Shown here piece by piece: positions 51,404-60,529 of a stretch of DNA of 64,000 bases (its first letter is position 1; every line of letters begins with the position of its first letter). The stretch comes from JAVJST01 sp040219295 (GTDB taxonomy: Bacteria > Pseudomonadota > Alphaproteobacteria > Rhodospirillales > Casp-alpha2), in the NCBI GenBank assembly GCA_040219295.1, contig JAVJST010000011.1, positions 620,001-684,000 of the forward strand. Direction: 5' to 3'. Made by a program: the position numbers and the translations under genes. The notes beneath the pieces were generated by a model, which was not told where the DNA came from, ran no database searches, and was given only the letters and a program-made list of their open reading frames with translations.

Positions 51404-52747
51404 TCAAGTTGCGGCGTACTGCCACGCGATGCCGACCGCCGCGCTGGTCAGGAGCGTCGGGATCATGCCGACCTTGAACCTCAGCGTCGCGATGAGCGCC
51501 GCCAGGGCGATGACCAGGGTTGCCCAGTCGATGGTCTCGAACGCCGGGATGTATAGCCGGACGACGGACACGTGGCGTTCGGCGACTTCGGCGAAGGCGA
51601 CATGCAGGGCAAACCAGATGGCGAGGTTCAGCACCACGCCGACCACGGCCGCGGTGATCGCCGAGAGCGCCGCCGACAGGACGCGGTTGCCGCGCAACTT
51701 CTCGACATAGGGGCCGCCGAGGAAAATCCACAGGAAGCACGGCACGAACGTCACCCACGTCGTCAGCGCGGCGCCGAGAACACCGGCCAGCATCGGGTCG
51801 AGGCCGCCCGGATTCCGATAGGCGGCGAGAAAGCCGACGAACTGCAGCACCATGATCAAGGGGCCCGGGGTGGTTTCCGCCATGCCAAGCCCGTCGAGCA
51901 TTTCCCCGGGTGCCAGCCAGCCGTAGTTGTCGACCGCCTGTTGGGCAACGTACGCAAGCACCGCGTACGCGCCGCCGAAGGTGACGACCGCCATCTTCGA
52001 GAAGAACAGCCCTTCCTGGAAGTAGACGTGTGCCGGGCCGAGCAGGGCATAGATCGCGATCAGCGGGCCGAGCCACAAGGTCAGGCAGATCGCCAGGACT
52101 CTCGCGGCGCGCGCGAGTGACGGCTCGGCGTGGGCGAGCCCATTTCGCTCAAGCGCTTCGTCGACGGCGCCGCCGTTCTCTGCTGCCGCCTTGGTCGGCG
52201 CGAACACCGCGGGCCTGAGCTTGAGCCCGATGATGCCGCTCGCCGCCGCGGCGATGACGATGATCGGGAACGGGACAGCGAAGAAGAAGATGCCGATAAA
52301 GGCGCCCGCGGCGATCGTCACCATCACGCCGTTCTTCAGCGCCCGTTTGCCGATCTTCAGCACGGCCTCGACGACGATGGCCAGCACAGCCGCCTTGATG
52401 CCGAAGAACAGGGCGTCGACGAAACGGAGGTCCTGATACCCGGCGTAGAGAATACTGAGGACGAGAATGACGATGGCCCCCGGTGCGATGAACAGGATGC
52501 CCGCCATCAGGCCGCCCGCGGTGCGGTTCAGCAGCCAGCCGACGTAGGTCGCCAGCTGCTGGGCCTCGGGGCCGGGCAGCAGCATGCAGTAATTGAGCGC
52601 GTGCAGGAAACGGGCCTCGCTGATCCAGCGCTTCTCGTCGACGAGAATGCGGTGCATGACCGCGATCTGGCCGGCCGGGCCGCCGAAACTCAGCAGCGCG
52701 ACCTTGAGCCAGACGCGAAAGGCTTCGCCCATGCCCGGCGCGGTCAT
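51404..52747 (-). CDS. chrA: Chromate efflux transporter ChrA
   Basis: A 447-residue long-chain CHR protein with two homologous halves. Each half has SFGGP/TFGGA (ALLSFGGPAGQI and VVTFGGAYAVL) and a PGP motif (LLPGPEAQQLATYVG and TTPGPLIMVLQFVGF). Family members expel chromate using the proton gradient; the true substrate here is not shown. It overlaps the rhodanese stop by 4 bases (ATGA). Confidence 0.93.
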   Translation of the reverse strand: MTAPGMGEAFRVWLKVALLSFGGPAGQIAVMHRILVDEKRWISEARFLHALNYCMLLPGPEAQQLATYVGWLLNRTAGGLMAGILFIAPGAIVILVLSILYAGYQDLRFVDALFFGIKAAVLAIVVEAVLKIGKRALKNGVMVTIAAGAFIGIFFFAVPFPIIVIAAAASGIIGLKLRPAVFAPTKAAAENGGAVDEALERNGLAHAEPSLARAARVLAICLTLWLGPLIAIYALLGPAHVYFQEGLFFSKMAVVTFGGAYAVLAYVAQQAVDNYGWLAPGEMLDGLGMAETTPGPLIMVLQFVGFLAAYRNPGGLDPMLAGVLGAALTTWVTFVPCFLWIFLGGPYVEKLRGNRVLSAALSAITAAVVGVVLNLAIWFALHVAFAEVAERHVSVVRLYIPAFETIDWATLVIALAALIATLRFKVGMIPTLLTSAAVGIAWQYAAT

Positions 52748-53064
52748 GCCGACACCGTTTTGCCGCCGGCCGCGACGTAGGCCTCGAAGCCGCCCTCCAG
52801 GTATCGGGCGTCGAGGCCGCGGGCCCGCAGATAGGCGGCAACCCCCTGGCTGACTTCGTGACCGTGAACGCAGTACACGATGACGGGTGCGGAAACCTCG
52901 CCGGCCCAACTGTCGACACGGTACGGATGACGCCATTCCGCACCCTCAATCAACTGGCCGGACTCGGCGAACGCCGCTTCCTTGCGAACGTCGAAAATAT
53001 GAACGGAATCAGGCCGCTGCAGGAAATCTACGATGGTGATAGCGTGTTGTTCAGGCATACCCAT
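52744..53064 (-). CDS. Rhodanese-like protein
   Basis: A 106-residue single-domain rhodanese. C65 sits in the active-site loop VYCVHGHEVSQGVAAYL. The N-terminal part has the usual FDVRKEAAF. It may move sulfur to cyanide or other acceptors. The ATG at 53064 is favoured because GAGGAGG lies about 7 bases upstream; an ATG at 53070 is too close to it. It precedes and overlaps chrA, so the two are probably one unit. Confidence 0.9.
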   Translation of the reverse strand: MGMPEQHAITIVDFLQRPDSVHIFDVRKEAAFAESGQLIEGAEWRHPYRVDSWAGEVSAPVIVYCVHGHEVSQGVAAYLRARGLDARYLEGGFEAYVAAGGKTVSA

Positions 53065-53275
53065 GCTCATCCCTCCTCAACGAAAAGAGGTTCGAGCAGT
53101 GCTTGGGCAGGGGTTCTGCCTTGGTTGGCCGGGAGACTGCGATACCCCGACGGGAACGCAATCCGTATACTCCTAGTCGGGTGAAACTGCAACGGGCGCA
53201 TATCGCGTCGGAGTACGGCCGTCCGGCGACGGGGGCGGGGTCCGGGTCTTTACCAGCAAGTGAGGTGAAATCGGG

Positions 53276-53653
53276 TCAGGCGGAATCCGGCGTCGTGGCC
53301 GTCGGTGTCATCTGGCCTTGCGCCATACCGCGGTTGATATCGATGAGTGCGTCGAGCAGGCCGGGATCGGCGTCCGCAATCGCTTCCACAGTACGGCGGT
53401 CGACGAAAATGCTAAGGGCAAGGATGTTGTCTCGCAGCGCGGGCGACATCGGGTGGTCGGGCGCGGAGACTTCGGCCTGGACCTGGGTCCATAAACTGAG
53501 ATTGTGTTTTAGCGCCTGGATGACGGCCCGGCGGCCCTCATCCTTTGCTTCGTGAAGTCGTCGCGCGGCCTCGGCAAAGGCGTGAGCCTCGCCCGTGCGT
53601 CCGCCAAGTGCATTCTGTTGCTGCGCACCGTAGGCCTGATAGGCGACAGTCAT
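53276..53653 (-). CDS. flaF: Flagellar biosynthesis regulator FlaF
   Basis: A 125-residue protein. The N-terminus AYQAYGAQQQNALGGRTGEAHAFAEAARRLHEAKDEGRRAVIQALKHNLSLW is typical of FlaF, an alphaproteobacterial protein that acts with FlbT to control flagellin synthesis or secretion. It follows the flagellin gene by 5 bases on the same strand. No FlbT gene is nearby. Confidence 0.93.
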   Translation of the reverse strand: MTVAYQAYGAQQQNALGGRTGEAHAFAEAARRLHEAKDEGRRAVIQALKHNLSLWTQVQAEVSAPDHPMSPALRDNILALSIFVDRRTVEAIADADPGLLDALIDINRGMAQGQMTPTATTPDSA

Positions 53654-53658
53654 GACGA

Positions 53659-54477
53659 TCAGAAGAGCTGGAGGATGCCGAGCTGGCCTTGCTGGGCAAT
53701 CTGCAGGGCTTCGGTGCCGAGCTGGCTGCGCACGTTGAGCGCGAGCTGACGCGCGGCGTCTTCGTTGAGGTCTGCGTTGCGCAGCTTGTCGGCGCCGGTC
53801 TGCAGCGTGTTGTTGATATTCTCGGTGAAGGTCTCGCGCGTGTTCAACAACGCGACATCCGAGCCGAGGCCCGCGGCCTGGGTGCGGAGAGACGCGCTTG
53901 CCGACTCCAGATCGGCGATGGCCGCATCGATATCGCCGGTGCTCGCGAAACCATTGTAGTCCGCTGCGGAACCGATCCCGAGACTGCCGGCGCCGGACCG
54001 TTGGCCGTCGACGGTCGCCGCCGAGGAACCGGTTTCGTTGAGCCGCACGGTAAGGTCGCGGGCGTCGTCCGAGATCAGGCTGGTGCCCTGATAGGAGGTG
54101 TCGCCGGCAAGGGCCGAAATCTGCTGTCGAAGCTGATCGAACTGTTCGGCGGCCGCGGCCCGTTGTTCATCGCTGCCCGACCGGGCGGCGGTCAGGAGCC
54201 CCCGCAACTGCTGGGTAATATCGTCGATCGCCTCGGTGCCGACCAGCGCCGTCTCGACGCTGCTCAGGGCCTGGCCGATGTTATCCTTGACGTCCCGCAG
54301 GTCGCTGACCCGGTCGGTCAGGGCCTTGGATTGGAAATAGGCGACGGGGTCGTCGGTCGCGCGCTCGACCTTGAGGCCGGTCGAAAGCCGGCGCGAGGTA
54401 TCGCTCTGCAGGTTGTTTGTCCGCTGCAGAGATTGCAGGGCGTTTCGCGTCGCCGATGTGAGTACAATCTCGTCCAT
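53659..54477 (-). CDS. Flagellin
   Basis: A 272-residue short flagellin. The N-terminal LTSATRNALQSLQRTNNLQSDTSRRLSTGLKVERATDDPVAYF and C-terminal QLALNVRSQLGTEALQIAQQGQLGILQLF domains are complete, while the hypervariable centre is small. A start at 54477 (MDEIVL) fits homologues; an ATG at 54504 would add nine residues. It pairs with flaF but there are no other flagellar genes here, so it may be a minor or dispersed filament subunit. Confidence 0.93.
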   Translation of the reverse strand: MDEIVLTSATRNALQSLQRTNNLQSDTSRRLSTGLKVERATDDPVAYFQSKALTDRVSDLRDVKDNIGQALSSVETALVGTEAIDDITQQLRGLLTAARSGSDEQRAAAAEQFDQLRQQISALAGDTSYQGTSLISDDARDLTVRLNETGSSAATVDGQRSGAGSLGIGSAADYNGFASTGDIDAAIADLESASASLRTQAAGLGSDVALLNTRETFTENINNTLQTGADKLRNADLNEDAARQLALNVRSQLGTEALQIAQQGQLGILQLF

Positions 54478-54560
54478 TGCTTGATCATAGCCAAGAACGG
54501 GCAATTCTTACAGTGATCTGAGTCACATAGCCCGTACCGGCCAATTTTCGGATACTGTTC

Positions 54561-55352
54561 TCAAGCGGTGTTCAGCCATTCCGCCGGCCCGCCGTGCGGT
54601 GGCCGGAAGTAGACGATCATGCGGCCGTCGGGGCCGGCGTCGGCACCGTTTTCCCAAGGCGCCATGCCGTGGACAGCGAGCCGGTGGACAAGAAAGGCTT
54701 CGCCGGGGCCGGCGTGCAGCGGGATGCGCTCGCATGTCTCGAATACCCGTTGGCGGACCGCGTGATAGGCCTCGGTCACGTCTTCGCGCGGCCATTGTTT
54801 CGGCGGCAGATTGCCAAACCGCGTTCTGAAGGCGGCCCGAACCAGATCGTGTGAACCGTTCCAGACGACGAATGGCGACGCCGTCGGCCCGAACGGCACC
54901 ATCGGTATCCCGAGGATGAAGGCGTGGTACTCACGCAGGTACCGTCGCCGTTCCGGCCCCTCGCGCAACAAGCCGTCGACATGCGCAGCGTCGCGGTCGC
55001 GTCGGAACCGGTGAAGCGCCTCGCTTTCGCCCGCCATCGGCATGGGATAGCCGGGATAACAGACCGAGACCTGGGCCTTGTCCCAGGCGATATCCGGCAG
55101 GGCGAGCGCATCGGCGATAAAATGCACGGCGTTGCCGGCCAGCGGCCCGCTGTGGTCGACCGCGCCCGTCGTGTCATTGGGCAGAACATTGACGCCGGCG
55201 AACCAGGTATCCTGATATCGATGCCATTGGGCGTGGGCGGGATCATGGACGGTCGCCCGTGCCGCGGGCAGGGCGGCGCGGACCCAGGCCCGCAGCCGGT
55301 CGTCGGGGCCGAAACGGCACCAGCCGTCACGGAAGAAGTTCGCCGCGGTCAT
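54561..55352 (-). CDS. Phytanoyl-CoA dioxygenase (PhyH)-like protein
   Basis: A 263-residue protein of the Fe(II)/2-oxoglutarate oxygenase type. The facial triad appears as H124 and D126 (AHVDGL) and a later histidine in LVHRLAVHGM (about 223-228), followed by RMIVYFRP, whose arginine would bind 2-oxoglutarate. Substrate unknown. It overlaps the ogt stop by 4 bases, so the two may be co-expressed. Confidence 0.75.
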   Translation of the reverse strand: MTAANFFRDGWCRFGPDDRLRAWVRAALPAARATVHDPAHAQWHRYQDTWFAGVNVLPNDTTGAVDHSGPLAGNAVHFIADALALPDIAWDKAQVSVCYPGYPMPMAGESEALHRFRRDRDAAHVDGLLREGPERRRYLREYHAFILGIPMVPFGPTASPFVVWNGSHDLVRAAFRTRFGNLPPKQWPREDVTEAYHAVRQRVFETCERIPLHAGPGEAFLVHRLAVHGMAPWENGADAGPDGRMIVYFRPPHGGPAEWLNTA

Positions 55353-55813
55353 ATCAGCAGGGCACCTTCATGGCGCAACAGCCATTGTTTCGTCTCGACG
55401 CCTTCACCGCCCGAAAAGCCCGTCATGCGGCCACCCGCGCCGACCACGCGATGACACGGAATGATGATGGGGATCGGGTTGGCGCCGCAGGCCCCGCCGA
55501 CGGCGCGCGCGACACTGCCGATGCGACCGGCGATGTCGCCATAGGTTATCTGGTCGCCATAGGGGATGCGCGTCATTTCGCGCCATACGGCCCGGTCGTG
55601 GTCACTGCCTTCGGGCCGCAGCGGCAGGTCGAAGCTCTTCAGGGTGCCGTCGAAGTAGGCCGTGAGTTGCTCCGCCGCCTTTTGCAGGATGGCGGCGTCG
55701 TTGCCCTCTCCGGCCTCGTATTCGACGCGGCCCCAGTCGAGCGCGACGACGGCGCCGTCATCGACGAAAACGCTGAGCGTGCCGACCGGTGAAGGGACTG
55801 ACAGGTGTGCCAT
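55349..55813 (-). CDS. ogt: Methylated-DNA-[protein]-cysteine S-methyltransferase
   Basis: A 154-residue suicide enzyme that removes O6-methyl groups from guanine. The acceptor is C120 in IIPCHRVVGAGG, and the helix-turn-helix AVGGACGANPIP precedes it. No Ada N-terminal domain is fused. It overlaps the PhyH-like gene by 4 bases and follows an HxlR gene by 12. Confidence 0.95.
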   Translation of the reverse strand: MAHLSVPSPVGTLSVFVDDGAVVALDWGRVEYEAGEGNDAAILQKAAEQLTAYFDGTLKSFDLPLRPEGSDHDRAVWREMTRIPYGDQITYGDIAGRIGSVARAVGGACGANPIPIIIPCHRVVGAGGRMTGFSGGEGVETKQWLLRHEGALLI

Positions 55814-55825
55814 CCGGCCGGCCCG

Positions 55826-56149
55826 TTACTCGGGCATCACGGTCTTGGGGATGTGCTTCGCGCCCCACTTGCCGGCGGCCTTGAGCACGGGCTTCACGTT
55901 CTTGCCCTGCTTCGTCGGCCGGTAGGCGTAGCGCACCGGGTTCGACTGATAGGCCTTCTTCCTGATCAGGCCTGCGGCCTCGAGTTTCTTCAGCCGGTCG
56001 GCCAGGATGTTGGTCGAAATACCCTCGGGGCTCGCGAGGAACTCACCGTAGGTTTTCTTACCGTGATAGAGCATGTCGCGCAGGACCAGCATGGACCAAC
56101 GATCTCCGAAGACATCGAGCGCACCGGCGATTGCACACGAGGTAGCCAT
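55826..56149 (-). CDS. HxlR family winged-helix regulator
   Basis: A 107-residue MarR-like winged helix with the conserved near-N-terminal cysteine (ATSCAIAGALDVFGDRWSMLVLRDML) and recognition helix GISTNILADRLKKLEAAGLI. HxlR members often sense electrophiles through this Cys. The neighbouring genes ogt and the PhyH-like gene are on the same strand and could be its targets. Confidence 0.93.
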   Translation of the reverse strand: MATSCAIAGALDVFGDRWSMLVLRDMLYHGKKTYGEFLASPEGISTNILADRLKKLEAAGLIRKKAYQSNPVRYAYRPTKQGKNVKPVLKAAGKWGAKHIPKTVMPE

Positions 56150-56218
56150 GGTTGTTATGCCTCAACAGGGCTGGTGCAGCGGTATTTAATCGAGCACCGA
56201 TCACGCGCAGCGCGCAAT

Positions 56219-58288
<2,070 letters not shown>

Positions 58289-58378
58289 GGGCCTCTCCTG
58301 ATTGGGCGGGCGACGATTGCCCTGCGGTGTGTGTGCGGCTAACTTCGGCGTTCATTCGCAACGTTGCAACCCGGCGCC

Positions 58379-58407
58379 TTGTCGAGATCATGCACGCCGC
58401 TTACATC
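58379..58407 (+). promoter_or_regulatory. Predicted promoter of the DUF6489 gene
   Basis: TTGTCG (58379-58384), 17 bases, then TACATC (58402-58407) sit about 30 bases before the ATG at 58437. Spacing is ideal and both hexamers share four positions with consensus. Confidence 0.45.
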
Positions 58408-58436
58408 GGCGATCGGAAACCACCCGGAGACGAGCC

Positions 58437-58703
58437 ATGAAGATCACCGTCAATGTCGACTGTACCCCGGAAGAGGCGCGCGCCTTTCTTGGCCTGCCGG
58501 ACGTCAAACCGTTGCAGGATGCCATGATGGCCGAAATCGAGGAACGCATGCGCGAGAACCTCGCCGCGGCGGACCCGGAAAGCCTGATGAAAACCTGGTT
58601 TCCGGTCGGCGTGCAGAGCTTCGATCAGTTCCAGAAGATGTTCTGGTCGCAGATGCAGGCGGCGACAGGCGGCAGGAAGAGCGACGACGGGGACCAGGCA
58701 TGA
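58437..58703 (+). CDS. DUF6489 family protein
   Basis: An 88-residue protein beginning MKITVNVDCTPEEARAFLGLPDVKPLQDAMM, with amphipathic helices and a C-terminal SFDQFQKMFWSQMQ. This pattern is common as a small conserved protein in alphaproteobacteria; it is unstudied. CCCGGAGA lies upstream. It overlaps the 2Fe-2S gene by 4 bases, so they are coupled. Confidence 0.75.
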   Translation: MKITVNVDCTPEEARAFLGLPDVKPLQDAMMAEIEERMRENLAAADPESLMKTWFPVGVQSFDQFQKMFWSQMQAATGGRKSDDGDQA

Positions 58704-59038
58704 GCGGCGGCGATCCGGCCCCTTACTACGATCGTCACGTCTTCGTCTGCACCAACCAGCGCGCCTGCGGCCATCCGCGTGGCTGCTGCATGGACAAGGG
58801 GTCCGTTGAGCTGCGCACGTACATGAAGGAACGGGCCAGGGACTTGGGACTTGAGAGCGTCAGGATCAACGCGGCGGGCTGTCTCGACCGCTGCGAGCTG
58901 GGCCCGACCATGGTGATCTATCCCGAGGGGGTCTGGTATCGCGCGCCGGATAAGGCGGCGATCGACGAGATTCTCGAAACGCACCTGCGGGACGGCGCCC
59001 GGGTCGAGCGGCTGATGCTCCGCCCGGACGACGGTTAG
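58700..59038 (+). CDS. (2Fe-2S) thioredoxin-like ferredoxin protein
   Basis: A 112-residue protein with thioredoxin-like 2Fe-2S ferredoxin cysteines C17, C29 or C30, C61 and C65 (VCTNQRACGHPRGCC and AAGCLDRCELGPT) and the VIYPEGVWYRAPD motif. It probably transfers electrons; the partner is unknown. Start is ATG at 58700, overlapping the DUF6489 stop. It ends 67 bases before mnmE. Confidence 0.87.
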   Translation: MSGGDPAPYYDRHVFVCTNQRACGHPRGCCMDKGSVELRTYMKERARDLGLESVRINAAGCLDRCELGPTMVIYPEGVWYRAPDKAAIDEILETHLRDGARVERLMLRPDDG

Positions 59039-59042
59039 GCGT

Positions 59043-59069
59043 TCAGCATACTATATATAGTATTGCTGA
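59043..59069. repeat. AT-rich palindrome upstream of mnmE
   Basis: TCAGCATACTATA (59043-59055) and TATAGTATTGCTGA (59056-59069) form a near-perfect inverted repeat with one bulged base. The centre TACTATATATAGTA is a perfect 14-base palindrome. No T run follows. It is striking in GC-rich surroundings and lies 37 bases from the mnmE ATG. It could be an operator, a hairpin or a small mobile-element remnant. Confidence 0.6.
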
Positions 59070-59105
59070 GCTCGGATGGGCCCATATGTTTGGAATCCAG
59101 CGCCG

Positions 59106-60443
59106 ATGACTGAGCCGACAATTTATGCCTTGGCTTCGGGACGGCCAGCGGCGGCGATTGCCGTCATCCGGATATCAGGTCGGGGAACGGCGGCGGTGCT
59201 GCGTGCACTCAACTGCGGCGCGGCGCTGGATAGCCCTCGGCACCTTGTGCGCTCGGATATGGCCACGCCGTCCGGCGAGCTCCTCGACGACGGCATGGCG
59301 GTCTGGTTTCCCGGACCCGCGAGCTATACCGGCGAGGACGCGGCGGAGCTGCATGTTCACGGCGGTCGGGCGACCATCGAAGCGGTTCTCGCCACGCTCG
59401 GCCAGATTGACGGGCTTCGCATGGCCGAACCCGGTGAGTTCTCGCGCCGCGCCTTCGACAACGGCAAGCTCGACCTCGCCCGCGTTGAGGGACTGGCGGA
59501 CCTGATCTCGGCGGAAACCGAGGCACAACGACGCCAGGCGTTGCGCCAGTTGTCGGGCGTACTGGGCCGCGCGTGCGAAGACTGGCGCGCACGCCTGATC
59601 GGCGCCCTCGCCCACATGGAAGCGAGCATCGATTTTTCCGACGAGGATTTGCCCGACACGCTCGATGACGGGGCCCGCGCCGGGATCGCTGCCGTACGCG
59701 ATGAGATTGCCGCAACGCTCGACGATTCACGGGCCGGCGAGCGTCTCCGAGACGGCCTTGTGGTGGCCATCGTCGGCGCGCCGAACGCCGGCAAGTCTTC
59801 GCTGTTGAATGCGTTGGCCAGACGGGACGCTGCCATCGTGACCGACATTGCCGGCACCACACGTGACCTGATCGAGGTTGCGGTTGCCGTCGGGGGGTAT
59901 CCGCTGACGCTGATCGATACGGCGGGTCTGCGCGACAGTGACGATCCTGTCGAACAGGAAGGCATCCGCCGCGCGCGGGCTGCGGCCGCCGAGGCGGACA
60001 TCCGCCTCGTGGTGATCGACGGCGCGAGCTGGCCGGCGGTCGACCCGGAGACGGCGAAAGCCCTCGGTACGGACGGGGCACTCGGCGTCGTCTCAAAGGC
60101 CGATCTCGCTGGTCTCACCGAGGTGCCGACACATGACGGCGAGGCCCTTCTCGCGGTTTCGGTGGTGCGCGGTGACGGGCTGTCCGGACTAGAGACCCGG
60201 CTGGCCCAGCTCGCGGCAGCACGATTGGGCGGCTCCGAGGCTGCTCTGATCACCCGCGCCCGTCATCGTCAGGCTCTCGCCGAGGCGCGTGAAGCTCTTG
60301 AGCGCGCCCTGGATGGACGCGGCGCCGAATTATGGGCCGAGGATCTGCGTTATGCGCTGTCGGCCATGGGCCGGATCGTCGGCCGGGTCGATGTCGACGA
60401 CGTGCTCGACATCATTTTCCGGGATTTCTGCATCGGCAAGTGA
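59106..60443 (+). CDS. mnmE: tRNA uridine-5-carboxymethylaminomethyl(34) synthesis GTPase MnmE
   Basis: A 445-residue GTPase that with MnmG modifies wobble U34. The N-terminal domain ALASGRPAAAIAVIRISG binds folate. The G domain has GAPNAGKSSLLNAL (G1), TDIAGTTRD (G2) and DTAGLR (G3). The C-terminal motif CIGK with its cysteine is intact. The start at 59106 fits the family start MTEPTIYALASG; an upstream ATG at 59076 would add ten residues. Confidence 0.98.
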   Translation: MTEPTIYALASGRPAAAIAVIRISGRGTAAVLRALNCGAALDSPRHLVRSDMATPSGELLDDGMAVWFPGPASYTGEDAAELHVHGGRATIEAVLATLGQIDGLRMAEPGEFSRRAFDNGKLDLARVEGLADLISAETEAQRRQALRQLSGVLGRACEDWRARLIGALAHMEASIDFSDEDLPDTLDDGARAGIAAVRDEIAATLDDSRAGERLRDGLVVAIVGAPNAGKSSLLNALARRDAAIVTDIAGTTRDLIEVAVAVGGYPLTLIDTAGLRDSDDPVEQEGIRRARAAAAEADIRLVVIDGASWPAVDPETAKALGTDGALGVVSKADLAGLTEVPTHDGEALLAVSVVRGDGLSGLETRLAQLAAARLGGSEAALITRARHRQALAEAREALERALDGRGAELWAEDLRYALSAMGRIVGRVDVDDVLDIIFRDFCIGK

Positions 60444-60461
60444 CGCCGGTTCAGGGCTCAA

Positions 60462-60477
60462 TGTTTCACGTGAAACA
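60462..60477. other. parS centromere site 1
   Basis: Perfect 16-base palindrome TGTTTCACGTGAAACA, the consensus ParB-binding site, in the mnmE-mnmG gap. It extends to an 18-base palindrome with flanking A and T. ParB loads here and ParA moves the complex to segregate the chromosome. Confidence 0.93.
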
Positions 60478-60529
60478 TCCGCCGGTGATGCGACACGGTC
60501 TTCAATTGAACTGGCGAGCGGAACTCTGT

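Noticed and set aside
60332..60529. Upstream extension of mnmG reading through parS site 1
   Set aside because: Homologues start just before the FAD motif; the extension encodes the mnmE tail in another frame and the parS palindrome.
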